Shown here: piece after piece, positions 18,655-27,925 of the stretch
How the letters are laid out: each line of letters begins with the position of its first letter
Numbering within the stretch: the stretch's first letter is position 1
NCBI RefSeq assembly: GCF_013168275.1
Contig: NZ_AP019547.1
Coordinates: 992,001-1,056,000 of the forward strand
Source: Candidatus Nitrotoga sp. AM1P
GTDB lineage: Bacteria > Pseudomonadota > Gammaproteobacteria > Burkholderiales > Gallionellaceae
DNA: 64,000 nucleotides
Reading direction: 5' to 3'
Program-made: the position numbers and the translations under genes
Notes under the pieces: model-generated
Told to the model about the DNA's origin: nothing
The model's input: only the letters and a program-made list of their open reading frames with translations
Databases searched by the model: none

Positions 18655-19593
18655 ATGACTATCACAGAAAAGCAAACTGGCGCAGCTAAAACAACACGTA
18701 ATCCAATCAAAATTGTTCAGTTAGAGCAACGCCTACGTAAACCAGAATGGATACGCGTTAAATCCGGCAGCGGGCAAGGTTATCACGACGTCAAACGCCT
18801 GCTACGTGAACACAAATTACATACTGTGTGCGAAGAAGCATCATGCCCCAACATTGGCGAATGTTTCAGCAAGGGCACGGCCACTTTCATGATTCTAGGT
18901 GATCTCTGCACACGACGTTGTCCCTTCTGCGATGTAGGGCACGGCAAACCGCTGGCACCCGATGCTAACGAACCGGCACATTTGGCTCAATCCATTGCGA
19001 TACTTAAGCTTAAATATGTGGTTATCACCAGCGTGGATCGCGACGATCTGCGAGATGGTGGCGCGCAGCATTTCGTCGATTGTCTGACCGCCATTCGCGC
19101 TACTTCACCCCATACCAAACTGGAAACACTGGTTCCGGATTTTCGTGGCCGCCTGGAAACCGCATTGGACATTCTGGCGAATAGCCTGCCTGACGTACTT
19201 AATCACAATATGGAAACCGTACCGCGCCTCTACAAACTGGCACGTCCCGGCGCAGACTACACTCATTCGCTCAAATTATTAAAAGATTTCAAAGCACGCT
19301 TTCCACAAGTGATAACAAAATCTGGCTTGATGTTGGGACTAGGCGAAACTGACGAAGAGGTACTACAAGTAATGAGAGACATGCGCGCGCACGATGTACA
19401 AATGCTCACGCTAGGACAATATTTACAACCCTCCAACAGTCATCTGCCAGTGTTACGTTATGTCCACCCTGACACCTTTAAAATATTCGAACAGTCCGCG
19501 CTGGAAATGGGATTTTCACATGCAGCCTGCGGGCCGATGGTACGCAGCAGCTACCATGCTGATGAACAGGCACATCAAGCTGGTGCTATATAA
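18655..19593 (+). CDS. lipA: Lipoyl synthase (radical SAM)
   Basis: 312 residues, normal length. It inserts two sulfur atoms into the octanoyl chain made by LipB. Both iron-sulfur motifs are intact: the auxiliary cluster cysteines in [12 protein letters not shown] and the radical-SAM CxxxCxxC in CTRRCPFC; the C-terminal R-S-S-Y motif ([10 protein letters not shown]) is also present. A strong ribosome binding site (AAAGGAAAAA) sits 7-8 bases upstream of the ATG. The upstream 133 bp may carry its own promoter because the gap to lipB is larger than the others in the cluster. Confidence 0.98.
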   Translation: MTITEKQTGAAKTTRNPIKIVQLEQRLRKPEWIRVKSGSGQGYHDVKRLLREHKLHTVCEEASCPNIGECFSKGTATFMILGDLCTRRCPFCDVGHGKPLAPDANEPAHLAQSIAILKLKYVVITSVDRDDLRDGGAQHFVDCLTAIRATSPHTKLETLVPDFRGRLETALDILANSLPDVLNHNMETVPRLYKLARPGADYTHSLKLLKDFKARFPQVITKSGLMLGLGETDEEVLQVMRDMRAHDVQMLTLGQYLQPSNSHLPVLRYVHPDTFKIFEQSALEMGFSHAACGPMVRSSYHADEQAHQAGAI

Positions 19594-19695
19594 TTTTCAA
19601 TTATTCCAGAAAAAATACAAATGCATCTCTAGTTACAAGAGATAATGCCAATATCCCGTTTATAAATTGATAGATAGAGCGATTTAAAAATAAAA

Positions 19696-19790
19696 CACCC
19701 CGCAGCAAGCTACGGGTATTAACTACGCTTTTCAATCCGCTGGCTTGCAACCAGCCTTCGCTCCAATGAGCGGAGAATTGAACCCGTAGA
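19696..19790. repeat. Hairpin-rich intergenic element (REP/BIME-like)
   Basis: About 95 bases after lipA contain a run of short palindromes: CCCGCAGC-AA-GCTACGGG (19699-19716, one mismatch), GCTGG-CTTGCAA-CCAGC (about 19739-19755) and CTCC-AATGAGC-GGAG. The segment CTACGGGT (19710-19717) is also repeated inverted as ACCCGTAG near 19780, so the whole unit can close on itself. This nested stem-loop layout resembles dispersed extragenic palindromic elements. No T-run follows, so it is not a standard intrinsic terminator, though it may protect the lipA mRNA 3' end. Copy number in the genome cannot be judged from one window. Confidence 0.5.
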
Positions 19791-19938
19791 GATTAAAGTT
19801 AAAAATATCAATATTTGTACATTATTATGGATATTAATATTTATTAAATATGTACAATTGCATCATGAATACTTAAAATTCAATACCCATAAACACATTT
19901 ATTTGAATCGATTTATTTAAAACAAAAGGATATTTTTT

Positions 19939-20421
19939 ATGAAAAAAACAATTCTGTTTCTAGCAACATTACTATTTATGACCACTGCGAGTGCAGATAA
20001 CGCCAGAAAAACAGTGGATGAACTCAAAACGAAATTTATAAAAATGGGCGAACCTAGAATTGAAGGAGTAGAAAAGTCTGGAAACATAATGGCTCCAGTC
20101 ATTTATTTCGGTAAACAAAAAATAAACAATACTTTTGATGTTGTTGATGAAATTAAAAAGACGTCTGGTGCTTACGCTACTGTCTTTGTTAAAGATGGCG
20201 TGGAATTTATTCGCGTGAGTACAAATGTACTAACGCCTAAAGGAGTTCGTGGGATTGGAACTAAACTTGCTCATAACAAGGCTTATGACGCAGTGATGAA
20301 GGGTGAAGTATATTGTGGTGATATCGATATTTTAGGTAATTCTTTCTATACTTGTTATGACCCTATAAAAGATAAAGTGGGTAAAATTATCGGCATCTAT
20401 CTTATTGGATTTAAAAAATAA
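19939..20421 (+). CDS. Secreted single Cache-domain protein
   Basis: 160 residues with a signal peptide (KKTILFLATLLFMTTASA) and no transmembrane or cytoplasmic part. The mature region matches the Cache_3/Cache_2 type of sensor fold: VVDEIKKTSGAYATVFVKDG, FIRVSTNVLTPKGVRGIGT, then GEVYCGDIDILGNSFYTCYDPIKD and KIIGIYLIGF. Such domains normally sit outside the membrane in chemoreceptors and histidine kinases and bind small ligands. Here it is free in the periplasm, perhaps a ligand scavenger or the detached sensor of a lost receptor. Two cysteines flanking the DIDILG segment could form a disulfide. The gene and its flanks are clearly more AT-rich than its neighbours, which suggests acquisition by transfer. 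Confidence 0.75.
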   Translation: MKKTILFLATLLFMTTASADNARKTVDELKTKFIKMGEPRIEGVEKSGNIMAPVIYFGKQKINNTFDVVDEIKKTSGAYATVFVKDGVEFIRVSTNVLTPKGVRGIGTKLAHNKAYDAVMKGEVYCGDIDILGNSFYTCYDPIKDKVGKIIGIYLIGFKK

Positions 20422-21104
20422 TTATGAAGTTTAGACGCGGTTAAAATCTGGACTGCACCCAAATCAGGTATATGCACGACTGTATATTTCTTGAGCAAGA
20501 TGCTTTCTAAGAAACAATAGGGATCGTTCACTTAAATTGAAACTACGGTATAATTTTGGTCGAAATGTATGCGCTTCCAATCAAAACAAAATTAATTCAA
20601 TCCATTTGAACTGCTCTACAATTTTATTACTATATTGTACTAATCATTTTTGTTAAGTTTGGCCATGATTCTTACGTTACTTACCGTACTAATGTACTTT
20701 TGAGTATTCCATTGCTTAATATCTGATGTAGATGCTCCTCACTCGTAATATGCGGAATTGCAATCCAAAGCCTTAACTGGTGACTGATTTTCTAGGCTAA
20801 ATGAACGAATCTCAATAAATCTCATATCGACACTCCGATTGGCCTAGATACCGAATTAAAAATCTCACCAAGATTTATTTTAAAGGCTATCAAAACCAAA
20901 GAAATCTATGCCAGCCGCATGTTTTTGGATAGTCAAGTTAGTCTGGGCTAAGATAAATTAAGCGGAAGAAAATAACGGGATTGTGAAGAACTGATACGAG
21001 TCTTTTTAAGTGTTGCTAGCAGACCACCCAATTTTCTATTTCCATATACATAATACATTGATTATTATTAACAAGTTAAAATAACCATATTAAAAAGGAA
21101 ATAC
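20422..21104. other. AT-rich intergenic region without recognised gene
   Basis: About 680 bases between the Cache-domain gene and purE, AT-rich with stops in all frames. I found no tRNA, no IS termini and no recognisable protein fragment. The last 60 bases before purE include an AT-rich tract and an AAAAAGGAAA ribosome binding site. The purE-purC promoter should lie here but I cannot point to a convincing -35/-10 pair. Confidence 0.5.
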
Positions 21105-21599
21105 ATGAACAAACCACTAATTTCCATCTTGATGGGCAGTTCAAATGATTGGGAAATCATGCAGCAGGCCGCGCGCCCTCTGCATGATTTCGGCGTAGCC
21201 TACGATGCGCGCGTGATCTCTGCACACCGTTCACCGGAACTGTTATTAACCTATGTTCAGGAAATGAGTGATCAGGGCGTACAGTGTTTTATTGCTGGTG
21301 CAGGTGGTGCGGCGCATTTGGCTGGTGTAATTGCTGGACAAACTACTCTGCCAGTACTGGGCGTACCCATTCCATCCAAATACCTCAAAGGAATCGATTC
21401 ACTACTGTCCATCGTACAAATGCCCAAGGGTATTCCGGTGGCCACATTTGCTATCGGCGAAGCAGGTGCGGCGAATGCTGGCCTGTTCGCGATAGCCATG
21501 CTGGCACTTAACGATACAGAGTTAGCCAAGCGCCTCAGCGCATTCCGCAAACAGCAGGCCGAAGCAATTGCTACGATCAAGCTGCCATCACTAAGCTAA
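21105..21599 (+). CDS. purE: N5-carboxyaminoimidazole ribonucleotide mutase
   Basis: 164 residues, normal for class I PurE. It moves the carboxyl group of N5-CAIR to give CAIR in purine synthesis. The substrate-phosphate loop MGSSNDWEIM is at the N-terminus, and VISAHRSPELLLTYV, FIAGAGGAAHLAGVIAGQT and LPVLGVPIPSKYLKGIDSLLSIVQMPKGIPVATFAIG-type blocks follow (shown here as separate conserved stretches of one chain). AAGGAAATAC precedes the ATG at a suitable distance. purC follows after 12 bp, so the two form an operon; purK, often next to purE, is not in the window. Confidence 0.97.
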   Translation: MNKPLISILMGSSNDWEIMQQAARPLHDFGVAYDARVISAHRSPELLLTYVQEMSDQGVQCFIAGAGGAAHLAGVIAGQTTLPVLGVPIPSKYLKGIDSLLSIVQMPKGIPVATFAIGEAGAANAGLFAIAMLALNDTELAKRLSAFRKQQAEAIATIKLPSLS

Positions 21600-21611
21600 A
21601 AGGGAAATCCT

Positions 21612-22499
21612 ATGTCCTCCGTATTACTTGAATCCAACTTAACCAGCTTGCCATTATTACATCGGGGCAAAGTGCGTGACATTTATGAAGTGGATGATGA
21701 TCGCCTACTCATTGTGCAAACTGATCGCTTGTCTGCCTTTGATGTGATTTTACCGACTCCAGTGCCAGGAAAAGGTCAAGTACTCACTACCCTGTCCAAT
21801 TTCTGGTTTAGCAAGCTTAATCACGTTCTGCCTAATCACCTTACCGGTATCAAGCCAGAATCCTTAGTTAAAACTGATGAAGAACGCGCGCAACTGGCTG
21901 GCCGGGCCTTCGTAGTAAAACGCTTGAGACCCGTACCCATTGAGGCCATCGTGCGCGGCTACCTGGCTGGTTCCGCTTGGAAGGAATATCAAAAGACTGG
22001 TATGGTGTGCGGTATTAAATTACCTGCCGATTTACAGGAAGCGCAAAAATTGTCACAACCATTATTCACACCTTCAACCAAAGCACCAGCAGGTGAACAC
22101 GATGAAAATATCTCCTTCGACCAAGCCGCAAAATTGCTGGGTGTACCACGTGCTAATGCAGTGCGTCATGCAGCCTTGTCGCTGTATACCCAGGCAGCGG
22201 AATATGCGGCTACCCGAGGAATCATCATTGCTGATACAAAATTTGAATTTGGTGTGGATTCATCAGGTAAAATGTATTTAATTGATGAAGCACTGACACC
22301 CGATTCTTCGCGGTTCTGGCCAACTGATCAATACAAAGTGGGTAGCAACCCACCTAGCTTTGATAAACAGTTTGTACGTGACTGGTTGGAGGGCTCTGGC
22401 TGGAATAAACAATTCCCAGCGCCGAAAGTTCCTGCCGACGTAATCGAAAAGACTGCAGAAAAATATCACGAAGCCGGGCGACTGTTGATGGACGTGTAA
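21612..22499 (+). CDS. purC: Phosphoribosylaminoimidazole-succinocarboxamide synthase
   Basis: 295 residues, the longer (SAICAR synthetase class with extra insert) form common in betaproteobacteria. It ligates aspartate to CAIR using ATP, the step directly after PurE. Signature stretches are [20 protein letters not shown] near the N-terminus, [38 protein letters not shown] and [21 protein letters not shown] with DSSRFWP. An AAAGGGAAA ribosome binding site precedes the ATG. It shares the transcript with purE. Confidence 0.97.
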   Translation: MSSVLLESNLTSLPLLHRGKVRDIYEVDDDRLLIVQTDRLSAFDVILPTPVPGKGQVLTTLSNFWFSKLNHVLPNHLTGIKPESLVKTDEERAQLAGRAFVVKRLRPVPIEAIVRGYLAGSAWKEYQKTGMVCGIKLPADLQEAQKLSQPLFTPSTKAPAGEHDENISFDQAAKLLGVPRANAVRHAALSLYTQAAEYAATRGIIIADTKFEFGVDSSGKMYLIDEALTPDSSRFWPTDQYKVGSNPPSFDKQFVRDWLEGSGWNKQFPAPKVPADVIEKTAEKYHEAGRLLMDV

Positions 22500-22944
22500 C
22501 ACAGTCCTTCAGCAATTGACATTTGTACAGCGCTAAAGTTTGATGAACGCAATCTCTGGCGTGGATTACATCATTATGCAGTGATAGCATCCCTATATTT
22601 ATACCTACGCTAATCAAAATAATTAATATTTTCTATGCGAGTTATATTAATAGCGATTAGTCATTCAATTGAGGGTAACAAAAACGGTAGGCTCACTTTC
22701 TACTACTGCATTCCTAGTATTCAGAAGAGTAATTATCGCTCTCTACCATGTATTTAATTAACATTAACAGAACGGTTTTTCTTGCCAGCTGTTACTACCT
22801 TTGGTTATCGTAATTACTCTGCGAGTACTACAATACATCCATCATAAAGGTCAGACCATTGACAGTAGACCTGCAGGGTCAATTTTTTAAAACAAAATCC
22901 CCCATATTTTAAATGTACGTTTATATTATTGAGGTGCGAACGGA
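22500..22944. other. Intergenic region, nothing recognised
   Basis: About 445 bases between purC and the PsiE-like gene. Frames are short; one 38-codon stretch after the purC stop has no clear homology. The final bases hold GAGG ten bases before the TTG start at 22945. No terminator with a strong stem and T-run was found. Confidence 0.45.
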
Positions 22945-23382
22945 TTGAAAAAAACAGCCATTAAAATATTCAACCAACGGCTTCTTTCTCTGGTCGAACA
23001 TATCGGCTTACTAGTCATCGCCATCGCCACAGTGTTCGCCATGGCAAGCGAGACCATGATTATGGTACGAGCAGAACAAGTGACACTAACCGACCTGTTG
23101 CTGCTCTTCCTTTATCTAGAAGTACTGGCCATGGTTGGGTTATATTACAACTCAGGCAAGCTGCCAGTGCGCTTCCCGCTTTATATCGGCATGGTGGCAC
23201 TTGCGCGCTACCTGATCTTGGACATGAAAGCCATGGATGACTGGCGTATGCTCGCGGTAACTGGTTCTATCCTGATGCTAACGCTAGCAGTATTTCTGAT
23301 TCGCTTCGGCCATGTACGTTATCCCTATTCGGGCGATGAATCGTCGACGGAACCACGACAAGTCGACCGAACACAGGATTGA
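22945..23382 (+). CDS. psiE: PsiE-like inner-membrane protein
   Basis: 145 residues with four predicted membrane helices (about residues 15-37, 50-68, 75-95 and 105-125). The run LVEHIGLLVIAIATVFAMA, the acidic loop ending LTDLLLLFLYLEVLAM, and PLYIGMVALARYLILD are typical of the PsiE (phosphate-starvation-inducible) family; molecular role unknown. The start is TTG at 22945, preceded by GAGG; no in-frame ATG or GTG fits the family N-terminus. It is followed 15 bp later by the Sua5-type gene, so both may be on one transcript. No pho box was identified. Confidence 0.85.
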   Translation: MKKTAIKIFNQRLLSLVEHIGLLVIAIATVFAMASETMIMVRAEQVTLTDLLLLFLYLEVLAMVGLYYNSGKLPVRFPLYIGMVALARYLILDMKAMDDWRMLAVTGSILMLTLAVFLIRFGHVRYPYSGDESSTEPRQVDRTQD

Positions 23383-23397
23383 AAACAGACACTGTCA

Positions 23398-24390
23398 GTG
23401 AATCTCCATATTATCCCAAATGACCAGATACAAGCTGCCGCATTATTACTGCGGTCAGGTGAAACAGTGGCTTTCCCTACGGAGACTGTCTACGGATTGG
23501 GGGCGGATGCCTCCAATCCACTTGCCGTGCAAAAGATCTTTGAGATCAAGGGTCGACCAGTCGACCATCCGCTAATCGTTCATATTGCCACGACCTCCCA
23601 ACTGCCAGCTTGGGCGCGAAATATCCCCGACGACGCATGGCGACTGGCAGCTGCATTCTGGCCGGGGCCACTGACTTTGATCCTACAACGCTCCAATCGA
23701 GTGCCGAATGAGGTTACCGGATGGCAAGATACCGTAGGCCTGCGTGTACCAGACCATCCTATCGCGACCGCCCTGTTGCATGCATTCGGCGGCGGAATTG
23801 CAGCACCATCAGCCAATCGTTTTGGGCAGATAAGTCCAACCACAGCGCAACACGTACATGACAAGCTGGGATCTAAGGTGGGTATGATTCTAGATGGAGG
23901 TCCATGCCGTATCGGTGTGGAATCCACCATCGTTAGCTTAACGCATGAAGAAACTGTGGTATTGCGGCCCGGTGGACTTTCTATCGAAGCTCTTGAGAAC
24001 ACACTTAATAAGAAAATCTTGCTGACTCAAGCAGCTGCCCATAATGTTCGAGCTTCTGGCATGCTGGACTCACACTATGCCCCCACAACTCCAATTGAAA
24101 TCCACCCGGCAGACGAATTATGGCGTCGAGCACATCAACTGGCTAAGCTGGGCTATAAAGTAGCAGTTCTTAAACTAAGTGATGAAAACAAGTGCATAAA
24201 CAGTGGTGGAATCACATGCTTTCAGATGCCGCTACTGGCTGATGAGTATGGACACGACCTTTATGCGACACTGCATCGTATTGATCACGCCAGCTTCGAT
24301 CATCTTTTAGCTGAAACACCGCCCGCAACGCAAGAGTGGGTTGCAATCAATGACAGGATGCGGCGCGCCGCTCACTCAGGGCGCAGTTAA
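23398..24390 (+). CDS. tsaC: L-threonylcarbamoyladenylate synthase, Sua5 type
   Basis: 330 residues, the two-domain Sua5 form rather than the short TsaC form. It makes threonylcarbamoyl-AMP from threonine, bicarbonate and ATP for t6A37 modification of ANN-decoding tRNAs. The N-terminal YrdC domain shows FPTETVYGLGADA, KGRPVDHPLIVHIA, VGLRVPDHPIA and APSANRFGQISPT; the linker SGMLDSHYAPTTP leads to the C-terminal Sua5 domain. The start is GTG. It is convergent with the SulP gene 169 bp downstream. Confidence 0.95.
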   Translation: MNLHIIPNDQIQAAALLLRSGETVAFPTETVYGLGADASNPLAVQKIFEIKGRPVDHPLIVHIATTSQLPAWARNIPDDAWRLAAAFWPGPLTLILQRSNRVPNEVTGWQDTVGLRVPDHPIATALLHAFGGGIAAPSANRFGQISPTTAQHVHDKLGSKVGMILDGGPCRIGVESTIVSLTHEETVVLRPGGLSIEALENTLNKKILLTQAAAHNVRASGMLDSHYAPTTPIEIHPADELWRRAHQLAKLGYKVAVLKLSDENKCINSGGITCFQMPLLADEYGHDLYATLHRIDHASFDHLLAETPPATQEWVAINDRMRRAAHSGRS

Positions 24391-24559
24391 TGAGAACGAA
24401 TGTAGCGGCGGGAAACAATGAGGTAATAAAAACGATATAGCCATCTACAGATCGAATAACTCATAAATCATAAATTATTTTTAACTCAACAAGTATGATG
24501 CAAATTATTTATAAAAAGTACTTTTCAGAGTTGAATCACCATGGAATTCATAATTTATT

Positions 24560-26200
24560 TTACAATCCCATTATCTTATTATCGATAATCATGTTATTAC
24601 CAGATGGGCTTTTATCATAATGGTCTTTCAATATGACAAAATCTTCATGTCTCTTTAAACTCGCTTTCTCATAAAGATCATAAATTTCAACTGAAATATT
24701 ATGATTTGGAGCGGTTACTAAAAAGTCATCAATCGTTTCGATAATGTCGTGATCAATAAACTGAGATTTACTGGCATCAATTGTGAGCGTGCTGTTTGGC
24801 TTGATATGAGAAAGAAGCTTTCTCAATAAAGATTTATTCAAAAACACAACATCTTTGTTAAGCGTTAATATATAAAACGATTTATCTTGAGTCAAGGTAA
24901 TGGCAGCACGGTAATTAGCCTTAATAACAAAAAATAAACCAACTACCACACCGATTGACATTCCTATTAATAAATCGGTTGTTAAAATCGCTGTTATTGT
25001 AATAACAAAAGGCACTAATTGACTCCACCCTTTGCGATAAAAATCCATAAACAAGGCTGGCTTGGCCAATTTAAACCCTGTGTGCAACAAAATAGCGGCC
25101 AAACAACCGAGCGGAACATAATTTATGTATTTCGCAAAGAACATTACACTCAGCAATATACATAAACCGTGAATAAAACAGGATAGAGGAGTTTTTCCAC
25201 CCGCGTTAATATTGCCTGAACTACGCACAATAACCGCAGTAATCGGAAGCCCTCCGATTAATCCGCTAATAATATTGCCAACTCCTTGTGCTTTCAGTTC
25301 CCTGTTAGTAGGTGCAGTACGTTTTAAAGGATCCAGCTTATCTACTGCCTCAAGACTTAATAATGTTTCGAGACTAGCTATGATAGCTAGCGTTGCTGCA
25401 ATAAGATAAACCTGAGGATTAGCCCAGTAACTGTAGTCTGGAAATATAAAATTATTCAAGAATTCGCCGATATTATTTGAGACAGGCACCTTCACTAAGT
25501 GAATTGCACTGACCGACCAATCCGGTGCCCATCGTTCAGCACCTAAATTGTAGAGAACTCCCCATATTACGGCGATCAACGGGCCAGGAATTAGTTTAAA
25601 AAATTTCTGGTTTTTAAACCATGGTCTTTCCCAAATTATTAGTATAAGCAGAGCAACCATGCATATAAGCACGACGCCCTGTGAAATAGAGCTAAATGCA
25701 TCTAATATCGGGAAGAAAAACTCATGTACATCTTCATGTGTATAAGCTTCAGGCCCTCCAAAATGTTCATTGTAACCAGTAGCATGAGGAATCTGTTTAA
25801 TTATAAGAATCAAGCCAATAGCAGCCAACATTCCTTTGATGACAGCTGAAGGAAAAAAAGCTCCGATGACTCCCGCTTTGAGAAAGCCAGCTACCAATTG
25901 CATAATACCTGCAATGATCACTGCAACTAAAAATCCCTGAAAACTACCTAATGTTTCGATAGCATTATAAACAATCACTGTTAATCCGGCCGCTGGCCCG
26001 GAGACACTAAGTTGTGAGCCGCTTAACCAAGCAACAACCAAACCACCAACCATTCCTGCTATTAATCCTGCGAACAAAGGCGCGCCAGATGCCAAGGCGA
26101 TACCCAGACATAACGGTAAAGCCACTAAAAAAACTACGATACCCGCAGGCAAATCATCTTTTAGATGTCTAAAATAGTACTGCATGGGCTGCTGGGTCAT
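24560..26200 (-). CDS. SulP-family anion transporter with STAS domain, probable bicarbonate transporter
   Basis: 546 residues from ATG 26200, placed 8 bases after a strong GGAGG; a GTG at 26215 would put that site inside the gene. Ten or more membrane helices follow the SulP signature region (LPAGIVVFLVALPLCLGIA, SGSQLSVSGPAAGLTV), and a C-terminal STAS domain occupies about residues 440-530 (TLTIDASKSQFIDHDIIETI). SulP proteins carry sulfate, bicarbonate or dicarboxylates. The beta-carbonic anhydrase gene 165 bp upstream on the same strand favours bicarbonate; this pairing is known for bicarbonate-type SulP proteins, but the substrate remains inference. Confidence 0.88.
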   Translation of the reverse strand: MTQQPMQYYFRHLKDDLPAGIVVFLVALPLCLGIALASGAPLFAGLIAGMVGGLVVAWLSGSQLSVSGPAAGLTVIVYNAIETLGSFQGFLVAVIIAGIMQLVAGFLKAGVIGAFFPSAVIKGMLAAIGLILIIKQIPHATGYNEHFGGPEAYTHEDVHEFFFPILDAFSSISQGVVLICMVALLILIIWERPWFKNQKFFKLIPGPLIAVIWGVLYNLGAERWAPDWSVSAIHLVKVPVSNNIGEFLNNFIFPDYSYWANPQVYLIAATLAIIASLETLLSLEAVDKLDPLKRTAPTNRELKAQGVGNIISGLIGGLPITAVIVRSSGNINAGGKTPLSCFIHGLCILLSVMFFAKYINYVPLGCLAAILLHTGFKLAKPALFMDFYRKGWSQLVPFVITITAILTTDLLIGMSIGVVVGLFFVIKANYRAAITLTQDKSFYILTLNKDVVFLNKSLLRKLLSHIKPNSTLTIDASKSQFIDHDIIETIDDFLVTAPNHNISVEIYDLYEKASLKRHEDFVILKDHYDKSPSGNNMIIDNKIMGL

Positions 26201-26365
26201 TTTTTCCGCCTCCACAATTTTATGTTGATAGCATTATATTACGGTATGTTTAACAATAGTATGAGGTTATGGTGATAATTTATGAAAAATTTATCTATCA
26301 ATCGGAATTATTTGGGCCATAAATAAACACGTAGGTAAGAGCTACGCCTGGCTCACTATATTTAT

Positions 26366-26989
26366 TTATTGATAAAACTCAATACTTCCAGTCTGTATTT
26401 CATACATACCACCCACAATAGCTATCTCGTTGTTATCCTGCATTTCACGCAAAATTTCACTCCGGTGTTTAATGTTAGCAATCATCAAGCGTACATTGGC
26501 CACGGCAACTTTTTCCACAAACTCTGAATTTTTAGAATTCCGATCTGTTGTTGGCTCGCGAACACTTGCCACTGCTGGCTTTAGTTTGGCGATTAGAGTG
26601 GTAAGATTACCCAACCTGACATCATCACACGCGCCTTTGATGGCGCCGCAACGGCTATGACCTAATACAACGACAATTTTTGCACCGCCGATTTTGCAAG
26701 CGAATTCCATACTACCCAGAATGTCTTCATTAATAATATTTCCCGCAATTCGAATACTGACAAGATCGCCTAAGCCTTGATCGAAAATAAGTTCAGCTGA
26801 TGCGCGTGAATCAATGCAACTCAAAACAACGGCGAATGGATATTGCCTATCTGAAGTTTCGTTCAATTGTTGTAACACATTGCGGCTGATTTTAAGGTTA
26901 TTCACGAAACGTGCATTACCATCTTTGAGAGCTTTTAATGCCATTTCCGGCGTAAGCAATAATTGAATGTCGCGGATATCGGGGGTCAT
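26366..26989 (-). CDS. Beta-class carbonic anhydrase (copy 1)
   Basis: 207 residues from ATG 26989 (a GTG four codons upstream is the alternative); this start makes it exactly the length of its paralogue at 59210-59833. Zinc ligands Cys58, His111 and Cys114 and the Asp60-Arg62 dyad (CIDSR; LGHSRCGA) are present, so it should interconvert CO2 and bicarbonate. The residue before the second zinc Cys is Arg, where the paralogue and most relatives have Gly. It lies upstream of the SulP gene on the same strand, consistent with inorganic-carbon supply. The two carbonic anhydrases are about 75% identical by eye over the last 150 residues, indicating duplication within the lineage. Confidence 0.94.
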   Translation of the reverse strand: MTPDIRDIQLLLTPEMALKALKDGNARFVNNLKISRNVLQQLNETSDRQYPFAVVLSCIDSRASAELIFDQGLGDLVSIRIAGNIINEDILGSMEFACKIGGAKIVVVLGHSRCGAIKGACDDVRLGNLTTLIAKLKPAVASVREPTTDRNSKNSEFVEKVAVANVRLMIANIKHRSEILREMQDNNEIAIVGGMYEIQTGSIEFYQ

Positions 26990-27047
26990 CAAATTTCTCA
27001 CAAAAAATTACAAATATTTTTAAATATAACTAAATGCTAAGCCTTCT

Positions 27048-27330
27048 TAGCTCGAGAATGAGCGTGATAGACAGACGCAAGCGACCTTGAGCAAATTCAG
27101 CAAAGCGCCCCGTTCAATTCCGTCAGAGCTACGCAAGACCTCCATCTACGACCAAGGGCGCAAGATGAGCAAAAACACTGACTGACTAAACGAACCAGGA
27201 TACTTACTACTCGCACAGCCCGTGACAACGCGGTTTGAACGAATATTAACGAGCTGCTGCGCCAGTATGTTCCCGAAGGCAGACTTGCCGATTTACACGC
27301 AAGAACAGCTGAACTGTTAAATACAATTAC
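27048..27330 (+). pseudogene. IS30-family transposase relic (C-terminal part)
   Basis: Pieces of an IS30 transposase catalytic domain can be read in changing frames: TQATLSKFSKAPRSIPSELR and KTSIYDQGRKMSKN before a TGA, then HSP-stop-QRGLNE, NELLRQYVPEG and FPKADLPIYTQEQLN, corresponding to the family blocks YDQGREM, PHSPWQRGxNENTNGLLRQ and FPKGTDLSxxTQ. Several stops and at least two frameshifts are present and the N-terminal two thirds are missing, so it is inactive. It sits between the carbonic anhydrase and universal stress protein genes. I found no flanking inverted repeats, so the ends have been lost. Confidence 0.75.
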
Positions 27331-27475
27331 TTGGATCCTAACAGGTCTGAGAAAATCAATTGGGTTTCCATCATCGGTAGTGGTTTACAAGTTTTACTTA
27401 ATATAAAACTTGCCACATCTGACGAATAAACATTAACAGTTGCGGTCGGTTCTTGAATCTACCGTAGATTAATTT

Positions 27476-27925
27476 TTAATTTGGTCTTAAAACCAATACA
27501 TCACAGGGTGATAGTTTTAAAAGGCGATCCGCAAAGGAACTAAGAAAAAGCCCAGCAAAACCTCTTTTATTTCTTGTCGCTACTACGATCACACCCGCAT
27601 TAATTTCTTTAGCATACTCAGCCAGCCGATCTGCTGGAGACTGCGCAAATAAAACTTCAAAATGAGCTTTTTTGAATGCAAGCACAGGCATCATTTCTCT
27701 TGCTTTATTCTTAATGAAATCTAACATTTGTTGTTTCATATTTTCAACTGTTGCTTTGTCAGGAATTTCCTCGAAACCCATCTCACTAACACTAATATCT
27801 TTCTTGATAATATGAACGAAGTAAGCTTCTCTTTTGGTCCAGCCATACTCATGTCCCCACCTTGAAATACTGGGCATAAACTCTTCTTCGGTTGGCATAG
27901 CAATGACTATCTTTCGTGGGTTCAT
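27476..27925 (-). CDS. Universal stress protein family
   Basis: 149 residues, one UspA domain. The C-terminal nucleotide-binding block is recognisable in EINAGVIVVATRNKRGFAGLFLSSFADRLLKLSPCDVLVLRP (given here as one region, positions about 106-148): the V-V-A-T-R start and the S/T-rich loop stand for the usual GxHGxxG...GSV..V motif, which is imperfect, so ATP binding is uncertain. The N-terminal strand (KIVIAMPTEEE) is also atypical. Usp proteins are induced by starvation and stress. The gene stands alone, 470 bp from the carbonic anhydrase with an IS30 relic between. Confidence 0.85.
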   Translation of the reverse strand: MNPRKIVIAMPTEEEFMPSISRWGHEYGWTKREAYFVHIIKKDISVSEMGFEEIPDKATVENMKQQMLDFIKNKAREMMPVLAFKKAHFEVLFAQSPADRLAEYAKEINAGVIVVATRNKRGFAGLFLSSFADRLLKLSPCDVLVLRPN

